Assembly (NCBI GenBank): GCA_029255685.2
Contig: CM055314.2
Span: forward strand, 45,838,772 to 45,902,771
Length of the DNA stretch: 64,000 nt
Origin: Silene conica
Taxonomy: Eukaryota > Streptophyta > Magnoliopsida > Caryophyllales > Caryophyllaceae
Reading direction: 5' to 3'
Translations under genes and position numbers: made by a program
Part shown: piece by piece, positions 24,959 to 36,300 of the stretch
Layout: each line of letters opens with the position of its first letter
How positions within the stretch are numbered: position 1 is the first letter of the stretch
Notes under the pieces: model-generated
The model's input: only the letters and a program-made list of their open reading frames with translations
The model's database searches: none
What the model was told of the DNA's origin: nothing

Positions 24959-25930
24959 TTAAAACAATTTAAAAGGGGTGATAGTCAACAACTTGTATAC
25001 ATAAGTTGATAAATGACATGAATCATAACGAGAATTATTACCTACGGCGGTTGCCTTCCCATTTTTGAGATCGCTTAAGTATTTGGGGCAATTTCTCTTC
25101 CAATGACCGATCCTCGTGCAATAATGGCACTTGACTTGCTCTTTATAAGACGAGGTGGAAGCGTCTTTCGAAAAGGTCTTTTCTTTGGTCGCCTTGGGCT
25201 TGAACGTTTTCTTGCCCTTGCCTTTAGAGGCATTCCTCTTGAAGCTCGTTTTCCCTTTCTTTTCGATGTTCAAAACATCCTTGGTGGAACTTTCATGAAG
25301 TCCCATGTCCCTCTCGGCTTGGACTAGCATCTTATGCAACTCGTCCAACGTGGTCTCTTGGTTTCGCATATTGAAATTCACCCGGAATTGAGCATACGCC
25401 TTAACCTTATTGAGCGAGTGAAGAACTCGGTCAATGATAAGAGAGTCGGGAACATCAACATTTTGAGCTTTTAGAGTCTCCGCGAGCTCAACGAGTTTGA
25501 GCACATGAGGGCTTATCTTTTGCCCTTCCTTGAAAGTAATGTCAAAGAAGGCGGAAGCCGCCTCATATTGAATTACCCTTGGAGTTTGCGAAAACATGGT
25601 CGCAAGCTTGGTGTATATCTCATATGATGTGGTCAACTTAATCATACTCCTTTGGAAGTCCGGCTCCATGGAGAAGATGAGCACATTTTTAAGAGCGGAG
25701 GACTCTTTCATGTAGGCTTCATAGGCCTCACGAGTTTGGACCGATGAACGAGCGGTCGGAGCGGGAGGAGCGGCTTCGGATAGGTAACGACTCTTATCGT
25801 CACCTTGAGCGGCCAAAAGCAATTGCGCATCCCAATCCTTAAAATTGGAACCATGCTTATCGAGTTTACAACGATCCATAAAGGATCGAAGCCATGATAC
25901 GTTAGTGAGAGGTGGAGCGTTGGTTGCCAT
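24959..25930 (-). CDS. Gag protein of element B (intact)
   Basis: 323 residues. It should be the capsid/nucleocapsid protein of a Ty1/copia-type element, packaging element RNA in cytoplasmic virus-like particles. The N-terminal two thirds is the copia Gag capsid fold (SWLRSFMD near 12-19, GSNFKDW near 27-33, KNVLIFSME near 81-89, KISPHVLKL near 139-147). A basic Lys-rich linker (about 223-255) follows, then a zinc knuckle with C268, C271, H276 and C281. No protease or pol follows. The start is the Met shared with A and C. Its C-terminus runs 12 residues past that of C because the ancestral stop is mutated. An intact frame in a dependent element suggests that Gag was retained by selection or that the copy is young. 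Confidence 0.92.
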   Translation of the reverse strand: MATNAPPLTNVSWLRSFMDRCKLDKHGSNFKDWDAQLLLAAQGDDKSRYLSEAAPPAPTARSSVQTREAYEAYMKESSALKNVLIFSMEPDFQRSMIKLTTSYEIYTKLATMFSQTPRVIQYEAASAFFDITFKEGQKISPHVLKLVELAETLKAQNVDVPDSLIIDRVLHSLNKVKAYAQFRVNFNMRNQETTLDELHKMLVQAERDMGLHESSTKDVLNIEKKGKTSFKRNASKGKGKKTFKPKATKEKTFSKDASTSSYKEQVKCHYCTRIGHWKRNCPKYLSDLKNGKATAVGNNSRYDSCHLSTYVYKLLTITPFKLF

Positions 25931-27950
25931 AGTCGATGTTGAAAATTAAACTACAATAATAAAAGGAAAAACAACATCATTTTAAATTCATAATTTTAAA
26001 CTAGAAACTTTAGCAAGTTTAGTTATGTATTTACTTAATGATCTCTTACCCAATTAAGTAAACAATCCCGAGACCCAAACCCATACTAATCCGGGCACGG
26101 TGTAGCCGATTCAACCCGTATTGGTATAATTTGGTGGATTAACCCTTTAATCGGTTCTACTCTTAGAACTCTCGGTCGACAATTTTCTTAAAATTATCTT
26201 TAGCCCGAACTTATTGCAACTACGGTTACGAATACTTTCGTTGAGATCAACCAAATTTCAAGGTGTAATCTTATTACCCCACTTACCCAACGTGACAATT
26301 TTAGTACCCCGGTGTAGCCGAGCCTACGTTTTTGTGAAGAAGGGATTCATGGGTCCGTACTTTTTGGTAAGGCTAAGTCTCAAAATTTATTTGTAAGAGA
26401 TCTAGTCAAATTATTATCTATCTCCGTTTAAGTGAACTAAGTCGGTGAATTATCGATAAAATAAAAGACTAGGTCGACTAGGTCGAAACATGCATGATAC
26501 GATGTATGACGATTTGGCTATGCATGCAAACATATAAAAAGCAAAAATAAAAGCATAAATAAACCCTAGTATGGCCTTTCCTAGAAAAGAAATAACAAAG
26601 TACAAATTCGGAAACCAACTCCTTTGGTCCCTTGAACTTCACGCGGCACGCACTTCGAGGTAAACACCGTCTTGATCGGAACTCCTTTCCGAATGGCACC
26701 GTCTTCAAGGAACTCCGGATTTTACAAATATTACAAATTTTCTAGTCTACTTTATACATTATAAAATAGAAAAAATTACAATTGGGTGATACTAGATCAC
26801 AAAATTACAACCGAATCGGTAACCCCTTACATTACGGGAAATACCGATTTAAAAAAACTAGGCCATACTAAGTAAATTACATAATTCCCAAAATTACGTA
26901 AATAAATCATGACATTCATAATATAAAATATGCAATGCTTATGTAAATATGAATTAACATGCAAACCCTAAGCCAAATCGTCCTATTTAAACACTTATTT
27001 AAATAGTTATCGCAAAACTCGGTTTATGGAATCACGTGTTTTACCGATTAACAACACTATGCATTTTATGAAACGGTTTTCATCCTTAAGTTAATCATCC
27101 TAACTCTTATAGGTTTCAAAATTTAGGCTTACTCAAACTTTGAACATGACTTAACTTAATATATTTCAATATTGATCGGTATTACTCGGTTTTTCGGGAA
27201 AAATAATATAAAATTCAAAAGAGTCATTTAAAATTTCGAAAATTCAAAATTCAAATTTTGAAAATTCCAGAATGTTCTTAAAATTTTCAGAATCTTAAAA
27301 TATTAGTATTTATACGGTTTTAACATTATTTCGAAAATAACACGTAAAACGAGCATTTTAAGTCGGAAAATTCAATAATTAATTCCATAAATGCAAATTA
27401 AATACTAATAATAATTTTATACCTTCCAAAACATTTTAAGAACACAAGATGGACAGAAAATTAAATGGCACATTGCCCCATAGCCGAAAATTTTAAATGC
27501 ATGACTCTTTTATTTAATTTTAAATGCTACTTTTAACAAATTAAAATAAAATAAAATCAAATCAAATCTGAAACTTTTGGCTCCCAAGATAATTTTCATG
27601 ATGAACATATCATATATGACTAATATGGGTTACATTTTTCGGCCATTTTAACAACATTTGCAAATTTTAACGATTTACGTCATATATCGTACGATTTTAA
27701 CCTTTAAAATTATTTCTCAAGCATAAAATAAGATAAAATTCTCGAAAATTTTATACATGCTGGAAATAATATATATGACATCGTGTTAAATTTTTATGGC
27801 CAAATTCCAACTTAAACTATTAAAGTCGAAATTATGTCACTAATTACCCGATTTTTACATTAAAAATCTATAATATTGCAATATTTGAGATAAATTTCTG
27901 GAAAATTCAACATAAATTTTAAATATTGCATGTGACATCCTCATAAATGT
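25931..27950 (-). other. Leader of element B (5' part deleted)
   Basis: Corresponds to the leader of A, including the shared block at 26279-26353. It ends abruptly at about 27941-27955, where CTCATAAA occurs in both leader and LTR. The primer binding site is missing. Confidence 0.8.
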
Positions 27951-29161
27951 TTTAAGTCATACTAACATAATCTTTTAACTAACTCTTTAATTAACATATT
28001 ATGATGATCTTATGCATGCTACTATATGCGGAAAGAAGGAGAAAACCGTGTTCTTACACTCGGTCCAAGCTTAGCAAGGATGATCCTCCAAGTACCCAAA
28101 ATAGAATACCTCCTTTGGATGCACCAAGACAACCCCTTAATAAACCGAACCCATGTAGATGCTAGACTAGAATCGGTTTCTTCCTTAAAGTAATTCTAAT
28201 CACTCTTGTTAGAATATAAATACAATACTATTATTAGTATGTCAATATTATCTTATAATATGATTTTAGAGGTTTTCTTAGAATTTTCTCTCTAGAAAAT
28301 TTGCTAGGATTTTCATAGAAATGAATTGTGTTAGTTATGTGATAGGAAGATCACAACTTTAATAGTGTGGTCTTGGGTTTGGGATGGCCGAAGCATAGGG
28401 AGTCCCAAGAGGGAACACCTTCCCTTTCCCATGCAATTTTATTGGCCTTAGGTAGTGTTATCAAGGCACACTATAATCATTAGGTTAATAGGGTATTAAG
28501 TGTGCTTCTTAAACACTCCTCAAACCCTCCCCAAACCGTCACATTTAGGGTTAAAATGGTTATCCATTTTACATTTTGTCAATTGTAGAAATTGTATAAT
28601 CTTGTGACATCTTATATGTCTTTAAGATATAAAAAGCATTAGTACATCTAAAACATATAAATATTTATCATATAAATATTTTACATAATTAAATAAATCA
28701 CATTTATTTAATTAATAAGTAATTCGAAATTACATAATGTAAAATGATCATTTATCGTCAATACGATTTACAACCTTTGTATTATTTCAACCCAATTCAT
28801 TCTAATAACGATATTATAAATATCGTTTAATGTTCAACAATTGACACGTTTCAATTTTAAACAAAAATCTTACATTAAGATTTAACCTCTAATTTCTCGA
28901 TATACGAGTTTAAGGAATATGATCAAATCGTATCATTATACATTTGATCACTTTATCAATTAAGGGAATTGTCCTAAAGGTGTGACCTAAAGGGATCAAC
29001 TGACCATCACCGTCATACGACAGTAATGTCAAACTCTAGCTAGCCAATCATTACCGATTAATGTTGGTCAGTTGACTAATAATTCGTATCATCCCTTGCG
29101 CATTCTCGTTATGAGATTTAATTACGTGATCGCACTATTGTTGAGGACACATTTCCCAACA
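27951..29161 (-). repeat. 5' LTR of element B (U5 end truncated)
   Basis: Nearly identical to 21382-22598. It lacks the last ~26 bp of the LTR and is joined to the leader by a deletion. Confidence 0.88.
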
Positions 29162-30335
29162 GAATGCGCAAGGGATGCTACATTTTATATTAGTCAACTG
29201 ACCAACATTAATCGGTAATGATTGGCTAGCTAGAGTTTGACATTACTGTCGTATGACGGTGGTGGTCAGTTGATCCCTTTAGGTCACACCTTTAGGACAA
29301 ATCCCTTAATTGATAAAATAATCAAATGTATAGTGATACGATTTGATCATATTCCTTAAACTCGTATATCGAGAAATTAGAGGTTAAATCTTATTGTAAG
29401 ATTTATGTTTAAAATTGAAGCGTGTCAATTATTAAACATTAAACGATATTTTATTATATCGTAATTAGAATGAATTGGGTCGAAATTAATACAAAGGTTG
29501 TAAATCGTATTGACGATAAATTATCATTTTATATTTGTAATTTCGAATTACTTGTCAATTGATAAATATGATTTATTTAATTATATATATATATAATATT
29601 TATATGATAAATATTTATATTAAGATAATTTTATTACTATGTGACATATAAGATGTCACATTATACAATTGACAAATTTATAGAATGAAATCCATTTTAT
29701 GATGGTAGGCACCGGTTTTGGGGTTGCAAATAAGATGATTTGTATGTGTTAATTGTTCTAAAAACACAATCATAAAAGTGTCTTGGAAACACTATCTAGA
29801 GCCACCCTAAGAAGCATGGGTAAGGCAACATGTCCCCTTGTTGCTCTTCCCATAGCCGGCCTCACCATCTCCCAAAACCCTACCCACTTAAATATATGAC
29901 ATGCTCATATTATTCATTCTAGTGTTGTTGTTGCTAAAAAATTTTCTAACGGTGAGAAAATATTTTACATAAAATCCTCTAAGTATTATTATAAGATAAT
30001 AACATTACTAGTTATATAAGTGATATAATATTAGTACAATAAGCTCATACTAGAACTTATATTGTTTAAGGAAAATCCATCTTCTTGTACTAGCATACTC
30101 GAGATTTCGGATCATTCAAGGGTTGTCTTGGTGCATCCAAAGGAGGTATTCTTATTTGGGTACTAGGAGGATCATCCTTGCTATAATCTTGGACCGTGTG
30201 TAAGGGTTCAATATCTCCTTATTTCCGCATATATTAGCATGCATAATATCGTATTAACAAGTATATAAAAATGTTAATTACAAGGTTAGTTTAGTATTAC
30301 TAAAATTGTTTATGAGTAACTATTAAAACCTTTCA
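29162..30335 (+). repeat. 3' LTR of element A, second segment
   Basis: Starts with the target-duplication copy GAATG, then continues from CGCAAGGGATGC to CCTTTCA. With 21296-21356 it gives an LTR of about 1230 bp. Confidence 0.9.
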
Positions 30336-33300
30336 CCCATGGCCTAGGCATTGCTCGGTCATTGGTGCCCATGGCCTAAGCAGTGCTCCGCATTGGTGCC
30401 CATGGCCTAGGCAGTGCTCGGGCATTGGTGCCCAGGGCCTAGGCAGTGCTCGGGCATTGGTGCCCATGGCCTAGGCAAAGCTCGGTCATTAGGGCCCATG
30501 GCCTAGGCAAAGCTCGGTCATTGGTGCCCATGGCCTAGGCATTGCTCGGTCATTGGTGCCCATGGCCTAGGCAGTGCTCGGTCATTGGTGCCCATGGCGT
30601 AGACAAAGCTCGGTCATTGGTGCCCATGGCCTAGGCATTGCTTGGTCGTTGGTGCCCATGGCCTAGGAATTGCTCGATCATTGGTGCCCATGGCCTAGGC
30701 AGTTGTCAGGCATTGGTGCCCATGGCCTAGGCATTGCTCGGCTATTGGTGCCCACGGCCTAGGCATTGCTCGGCTATTGGTGCCCACGGCCTAGACAGTG
30801 CTCGGCCATTGGTGCCCATGACTAGGCAATGCTCGGTCATTGGTGCCCATGCCTAGGCAGTGCTCGGTCATTGGTTCCCATGGCCTAGGCAGTGCTCGGT
30901 CATTGGTGCCCATGGCCTAGGCAGTGCTCGGTCATTGGTGCCCAGGGTTAGGCATTGCAAAGGCATTGGTGTCCTTGGCCTAGACAGTGCTCGGTCATAG
31001 GTGCCCAGGGCCTCGGCCGTGCTCGGGCATTGGTGCCCATGGCCTAGGCAGTGCTCGGTCATTGGTGCCCATGGCCTAGGCACAGCTCGATCATTGGTGC
31101 CCATGGCCTAGGCATTGCTCGGTCATTGGTACCCATGGCCTAGGCATTGCTCGGTCATTGGTGCCCAAGGCCTAGGCAAAGCTCGGTCAAAGGTGCCCAT
31201 GGCCTAGGCATTGCTCGGTCATTGGTGCCCATGGCCTAGGCAGTGCTCCGCATTGGTGCCCATTGCCTAGGCACAGCTCGGTCATTGGTGCCCATGGCCT
31301 AGGCATTGCTCGGTCATTGGTGCCCATGGCCTAGGCATTGCTCGGTCATTGGTGCCCACGGCCTAGGCAAAGCTCGGTCAATGGTGCCCATGGCCTAGGC
31401 ATTGCTCGGTCATTGGTGCCCGTGGCCTAGGCAGTGCTCCGCATTGGTGCCCATGGCCTGGGCAGTGCTCGGACTTTGGTGCCCAGGGCCTAGGCAGTGC
31501 TCGGTCATTTGTTACCATGGCCTAGGCAGTGCTAAGTCATTGGTGCCCATGGCCTAGGCATTGCTCGATCATTGGTGCCCATGGCCTAGGGAGTGGTCAG
31601 GCATTGGTGCCCATGCCCTAGGCATTGCTCGGCTATTGGTGCCCACGGCCTAGGCATTGCTCGGCTATTGGTGCCCACGGCCTAGACAGTGCTCGGCCAT
31701 TGGTGCCCATGGCCTAGGCATTGCTCGGGCATTTGTGCCTATGGCTAGGCAGTGCTCGGTCATTGGTGCCCATGGCCTAAGCAAAGCTCGGTCATTGGTG
31801 CCCATGGCCTAGGCATTGCTCGGTCATTGGTGCCCATGGCCTAGGCAGTGCTCGGTCATTGGTGCACATGGCGTAGACAAAGCTCGCTCATTGGTGCCCA
31901 TGGCGTAGGCATTGCTTAGTCATTGGTGCCCATGGCCCAGGCGGTGCTCGGTGTTAGGTGCCCATGGCCTAGGCAGTGCTAAGTCATTGGTGCCCATGGC
32001 CTAGGCATTGCTCGATCATTGGTGCCCATGGCCTAGCCAGTGGTCAGGCATTGGTGCCCACGGCCTAGGCATTGCTCAGCTATTGGTGCCCACGGCCTAG
32101 ACAGTGCTCGGCCATTGGTGCCCATGGCCTAGGCAGTGCTCGGGCATTGGTGCCCATGGCTAGGCAGTGCTCGGTCATTGGTGCCCATGGCCTAAGCAAA
32201 GCTCGGTCATTGGTGCCCATGGCCTAGGCATTGCTCGGTCATTGGTGCCCATGGCCTAGGCAATGCTCGGTCCTTGGTGCCCATGGCGTAGACAAAGCTC
32301 GTCATTGGTGCCCATGGCCTAGGCATTGCTTAGTCATTGGTGCCCATGGCCTAGGCAGTGCTCGGTGTTAGGTGCCCATGGCCTAGGCAGTGCTCGGTCA
32401 TTGGTGCCCATGGCCTAGGCAGTGCTCGGTCATTGGTGCCCATGGCCTAGGCAGTGCTCGGTCATTGGTGCCCATGGCGTAGACAAAGCTCGGTCATAGG
32501 TTCCCATGGCCTAGGCAGTGCTCGGTCATTGGTGCCCATGGCCTAGGCAGTGCTCGGTCATTGGTGCCCATGGCGTAGACAAAGCTCGGTCATTGGTTCC
32601 CATGGCCTAGGCAGTGCTCGGTCACTGGTGCCCATGGCCTAGGCATTGCTCGGTCATTGGTGCCCAGGGATTAGGCATTGCAAGGGCAGTGGTGCCCATG
32701 GCCTAGGCAGTGCTCAGTCATAGGTGCGCACGGCGTAGGCAGTGCTGGAGCATTGGTGCCCATGGCCTAGGCAGTGCTCGGTCATTGGTGCCTATGGCCT
32801 AGGCAAAGCTCGGTCATTGGTGCCCATGGTCTAGGCATTGCTCGGTCATTGGTGCCCATGGCCTAGGCAGTGCTCCGCATTGGTGCCCATGGCCTAGGCA
32901 AAGCTCGGTCAATGGTGCCCATGGCCTAGGCATTGCTCGGTCAATGGTGCCCATGGCCTAGGCAGTTGTCAGGCATTGGTGCCCATGGCCTAGGCATTGC
33001 TCGACTATTGGTGCCCACGGCCTAGGCATTGCTCGTCTATTGGTGGCCACGGCCTAGACAGTGCTCGGCCATTGGTGACCATGGCTAGGCAGTGCTCGGT
33101 CATTGGTGCCCATGGCCTAGGCAGTGCTCGGTCATTGGTTCCCATGGCCTAGGCAGTGCTCGGTCATTGGTGCCCATGGCCGAGGCAGTGCTCGGTCATT
33201 GGTGCCCAGGGTTAGGCATTGCAAAGGCATTGGTGTCCTTGGCCTAGACAGTGCTCGGTCATAGGTGCCCAGGGCCTCGGCCGTGCTCGGGCATTGGTGC

Positions 33301-36300
33301 CCATGGCCTAGGCAGTGCTCGGTCATTGGTGCCCATGGCCTAGGCACAGCTCGGTCATTGGTGCCCATGGCCTAGGCATTGCTCGGTCATTGGTGCCCAT
33401 GGCCTAGGCATTGCTCGGTCATTGGTGCCCAAGGCCTAGGCAAAGCTCGGTCAATGGTGCCCATGGCCTAGGCATTGCTCGGTCATTGGTGCCCATGGCC
33501 TAGGCAGTGCTCCGCATTGGTGCCCATTGCCTAGGCACAGCTCGGTCATTGGTGCCCATGGCCTAGGCATTGCTCGGTCATTGGTGCCCATGGCCTAGGC
33601 ATTGCTCGGTCATTGGTGCCCACGGCCTAGGCAAAGCTCGGTCAATGGTGCCCATGGCCTAGGCATTGCTCGGTCATTGGTGCCCGTGGCCTAGGCAGTG
33701 CTCCGCATTGGTGCCCATGGCCTGGACAGTGCTCGGACTTTGGTGCCCAGGGCCTAGGCAGTGCTCGGTCATTTGTTACCATGGCCTAGGCAGTGCTAAG
33801 TCATTGGTGCCCATGGCCTAGGCATTGCTCGATCATTGGTGCCCATGGCCTAGGGAGTGGTCAGGCATTGGTGCCCATGCCCTAGGCATTGCTCGGCTAT
33901 TGGTGCCCACGGCCTAGGCATTGCTCGGCTATTGGTGCCCACGGCCTAGACAGTGCTCGGCCATTGGTGCCCATGGCCTAGGCATTGCTCGGGCATTTGT
34001 GCCTATGGCTAGGCAGTGCTCGGTCATTGGTGCCCATGGCCTAAGCAAAGCTCGGTCATTGGTGCCCATGGCCTAGGCATTGCTCGGTCATTGGTGCCCA
34101 TGGCCTAGGCAGTGCTCGGTCATTGGTGCACATGGCGTAGACAAAGCTCGCTCATTGGTGCCCATGGCGTAGGCATTGCTTAGTCATTGGTGCCCATGGC
34201 CCAGGCGGTGCTCGGTGTTAGGTGCCCATGGCCTAGGCAGTGCTAAGTCATTGGTGCCCATGGCCTAGGCATTGCTCGATCATTGGTGCCCATGGCCTAG
34301 CCAGTGGTCAGGCATTGGTGCCCACGGCCTAGGCATTGCTCAGCTATTGGTGCCCACGGCCTAGACAGTGCTCGGCCATTGGTGCCCATGGCCTAGGCAG
34401 TGCTCGGGCATTGGTGCCCATGGCTAGGCAGTGCTCGGTCATTGGTGCCCATGGCCTAAGCAAAGCTCGGTCATTGGTGCCCATAGCCTAGGCATTGCTC
34501 GGTCATTGGTGCCCATGGCCTAGGCAATGCTCGGTCATTGGTGCCCATGGCGTAGACAAAGCTCGTCATTGGTGCCCATGGCCTAGGCATTGCTTAGTCA
34601 TTGGTGCCCATGGCCTAGGCAGTGCTCGGTGTTAGGTGCCCATGGCCTAGGCAGTGCTCGGTCATTGGTGCCCATGGCCTAGGCAGTGCTCGGGCATTGG
34701 TGCCCATGGCCTAGGCAGTGCTCGCTCATTGGTGCCCATGGCGTAGACAAAGCTCGGTCATAGGTTCCCATGGCCTAGGCAGTGCTCGGTCATTGGTGCC
34801 CATGGCCTAGGCAGTGCTCGGTCATTGGTGCCCATGGCGTAGACAAAGCTCGGTCATTGGTTCCCATGGCCTAGGCAGTGCTCGGTCACTGGTGCCCATG
34901 GCCTAGGCATTGCTCGGTCATTGGTGCCCAGGGATTAGGCATTGCTAGGGCATTGGTGCCCATGGCCTAGGCAGTGCTCAGTCATAGGTGCGCACGGCGT
35001 AGGCAGTGCTGGAGCATTGGTGCCCATGGCCTAGGCAGTGCTCGGTCATTGGTGCCTATGGCCTAGGCAAAGCTCGGTCATTGGTGCCCATGGCCTAGGC
35101 ATTGCTCGGTCATTGGTGCCCATGGCCTAGGCAGTGCTCCGCATTGGTGCCCATGGCCTAGGCAAAGCTCGGTCAATGGTGCCCATGGCCTAGGCATTGC
35201 TCGGTCAATGGTGCCCATGGCCTAGGCAGTAGTCAGGCATTGGTGCCCATGGCCTAGGCATTGCTCGGCTATTGGTGCCCACGGCCTAGGCATTGCTCGG
35301 CTATTGGTGCCCACGGCCTAGACAGTGCTCGGCCATTGGTGCCCATGGCTAGGCAGTGCTCGGTCATTGGTGCCCATGGCCTAGGCAGTGCTCGGTCATT
35401 GGTTCCCATGGCCTAGGCAGTGCTCGGTCATTGGTGCCCATGGCCTAGGCAGTGCTCGGTCATTGGTGCCCAGGGTTAGGCATTGCAAAGGCATTGGTGT
35501 CCATGGCCTAGATAGTGCTCGGTCATAGGTGCCCAGGGCCTCGACCGTGCTCGGGCATTGGTGCCCATGGCCTAGGCAGTGCTCGGTCATTGGTGCCCAT
35601 GGCCTAGGCACAGCTCGGTCATTGGTGCCCATGGCCTAGGCATTGCTCGGTCATTGGTGCCCATGGCCTAGGCATTGCTCGGTCATCGGTGCCCAAGGCC
35701 TAGGCAAAGCTCGGTCAATGGTGCCCATGGCCTAGGCATTGCTCGGTCATTGGTGCCCATGGCCTAGGCAGTGCTCCGCATTGGTGCCCATTGCCTAGGC
35801 ACAGCTCGGTCATTGGTGCCCATGGCCTAGGCATTGCTCGGTCATTGGTGCCCATGGCCTAGGCATTGCTCGGTCATTGGTGCCCACGGCCTAGGCAAAG
35901 CTCGGTCAATGGTGCCCATGGCCTAGGCATTGCTCGGTCAATGGTGCCCGTGGCCTAGGCAGTGCTCCGCATTGGTGCCCATGGCCAAGGCAGTGCTCGG
36001 ACTTTGGTGCCCAGGGCCTAGGCAGTGCTCGGTCATTTGTGACCATGGCCTAGGCAGTGCTAAGTCATTGGTGCCCATGGCCTAGGCATTACTCGATCAT
36101 TGGTGCCCATGGCCTAGGGAGTGGTCAGGCATTGGTGCCCATGCCCTAGGCATTGCTCGGCTATTGGTGCCCACGGCCTAGGCATTGCTCGGCTATTGGT
36201 GCCCACGGCCTAGACAGTGCTCGGCTATTGGTGCCCATGGCCTAGGCATTGCTCGGGCATTTGTGCCTATGGCTAGGCAGTGCTCGGTCATTGGTGCCCA

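Larger units (their letters stand above)
21357..29161 (-). mobile_element. Gag-only copia-type element B, nested in the 3' LTR of A
   Basis: 7.8 kb on the minus strand with flanking target duplication GAATG (21352-21356 and 29162-29166). Its left (3') LTR is complete, and the right (5') LTR lacks its last ~26 bp. The internal region holds an intact gag, a polypurine tract and the leader, but the primer binding site and roughly 450 bp of leader are deleted. The LTRs differ at about 7 of 1200 positions, fewer than those of its host element A, which agrees with B being the later insertion. Confidence 0.9.
14399..30335 (+). mobile_element. Gag-only copia-type LTR retrotransposon A (interrupted by B)
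   Basis: Order: truncated 5' LTR, primer binding site, leader, gag with nonsense codons, non-coding 3' region, polypurine tract, 3' LTR split by element B at 21357-29161. There are no protease, integrase, RT or RNase H motifs anywhere in the 5.75-kb internal region, so it resembles the gag-only terminal-repeat retrotransposons (TR-GAG) known in plants. The two LTRs differ at about 14 of 1150 comparable positions by my count. It sits inside the 32-bp satellite. Both flanks carry CCCATGG (13311-13317 and 30336-30342). Confidence 0.85.

Noticed and set aside
21357-29161. B as two unrelated inverted LTR fragments
   Set aside because: The GAATG target duplication and nearly identical LTRs show that it is one element.
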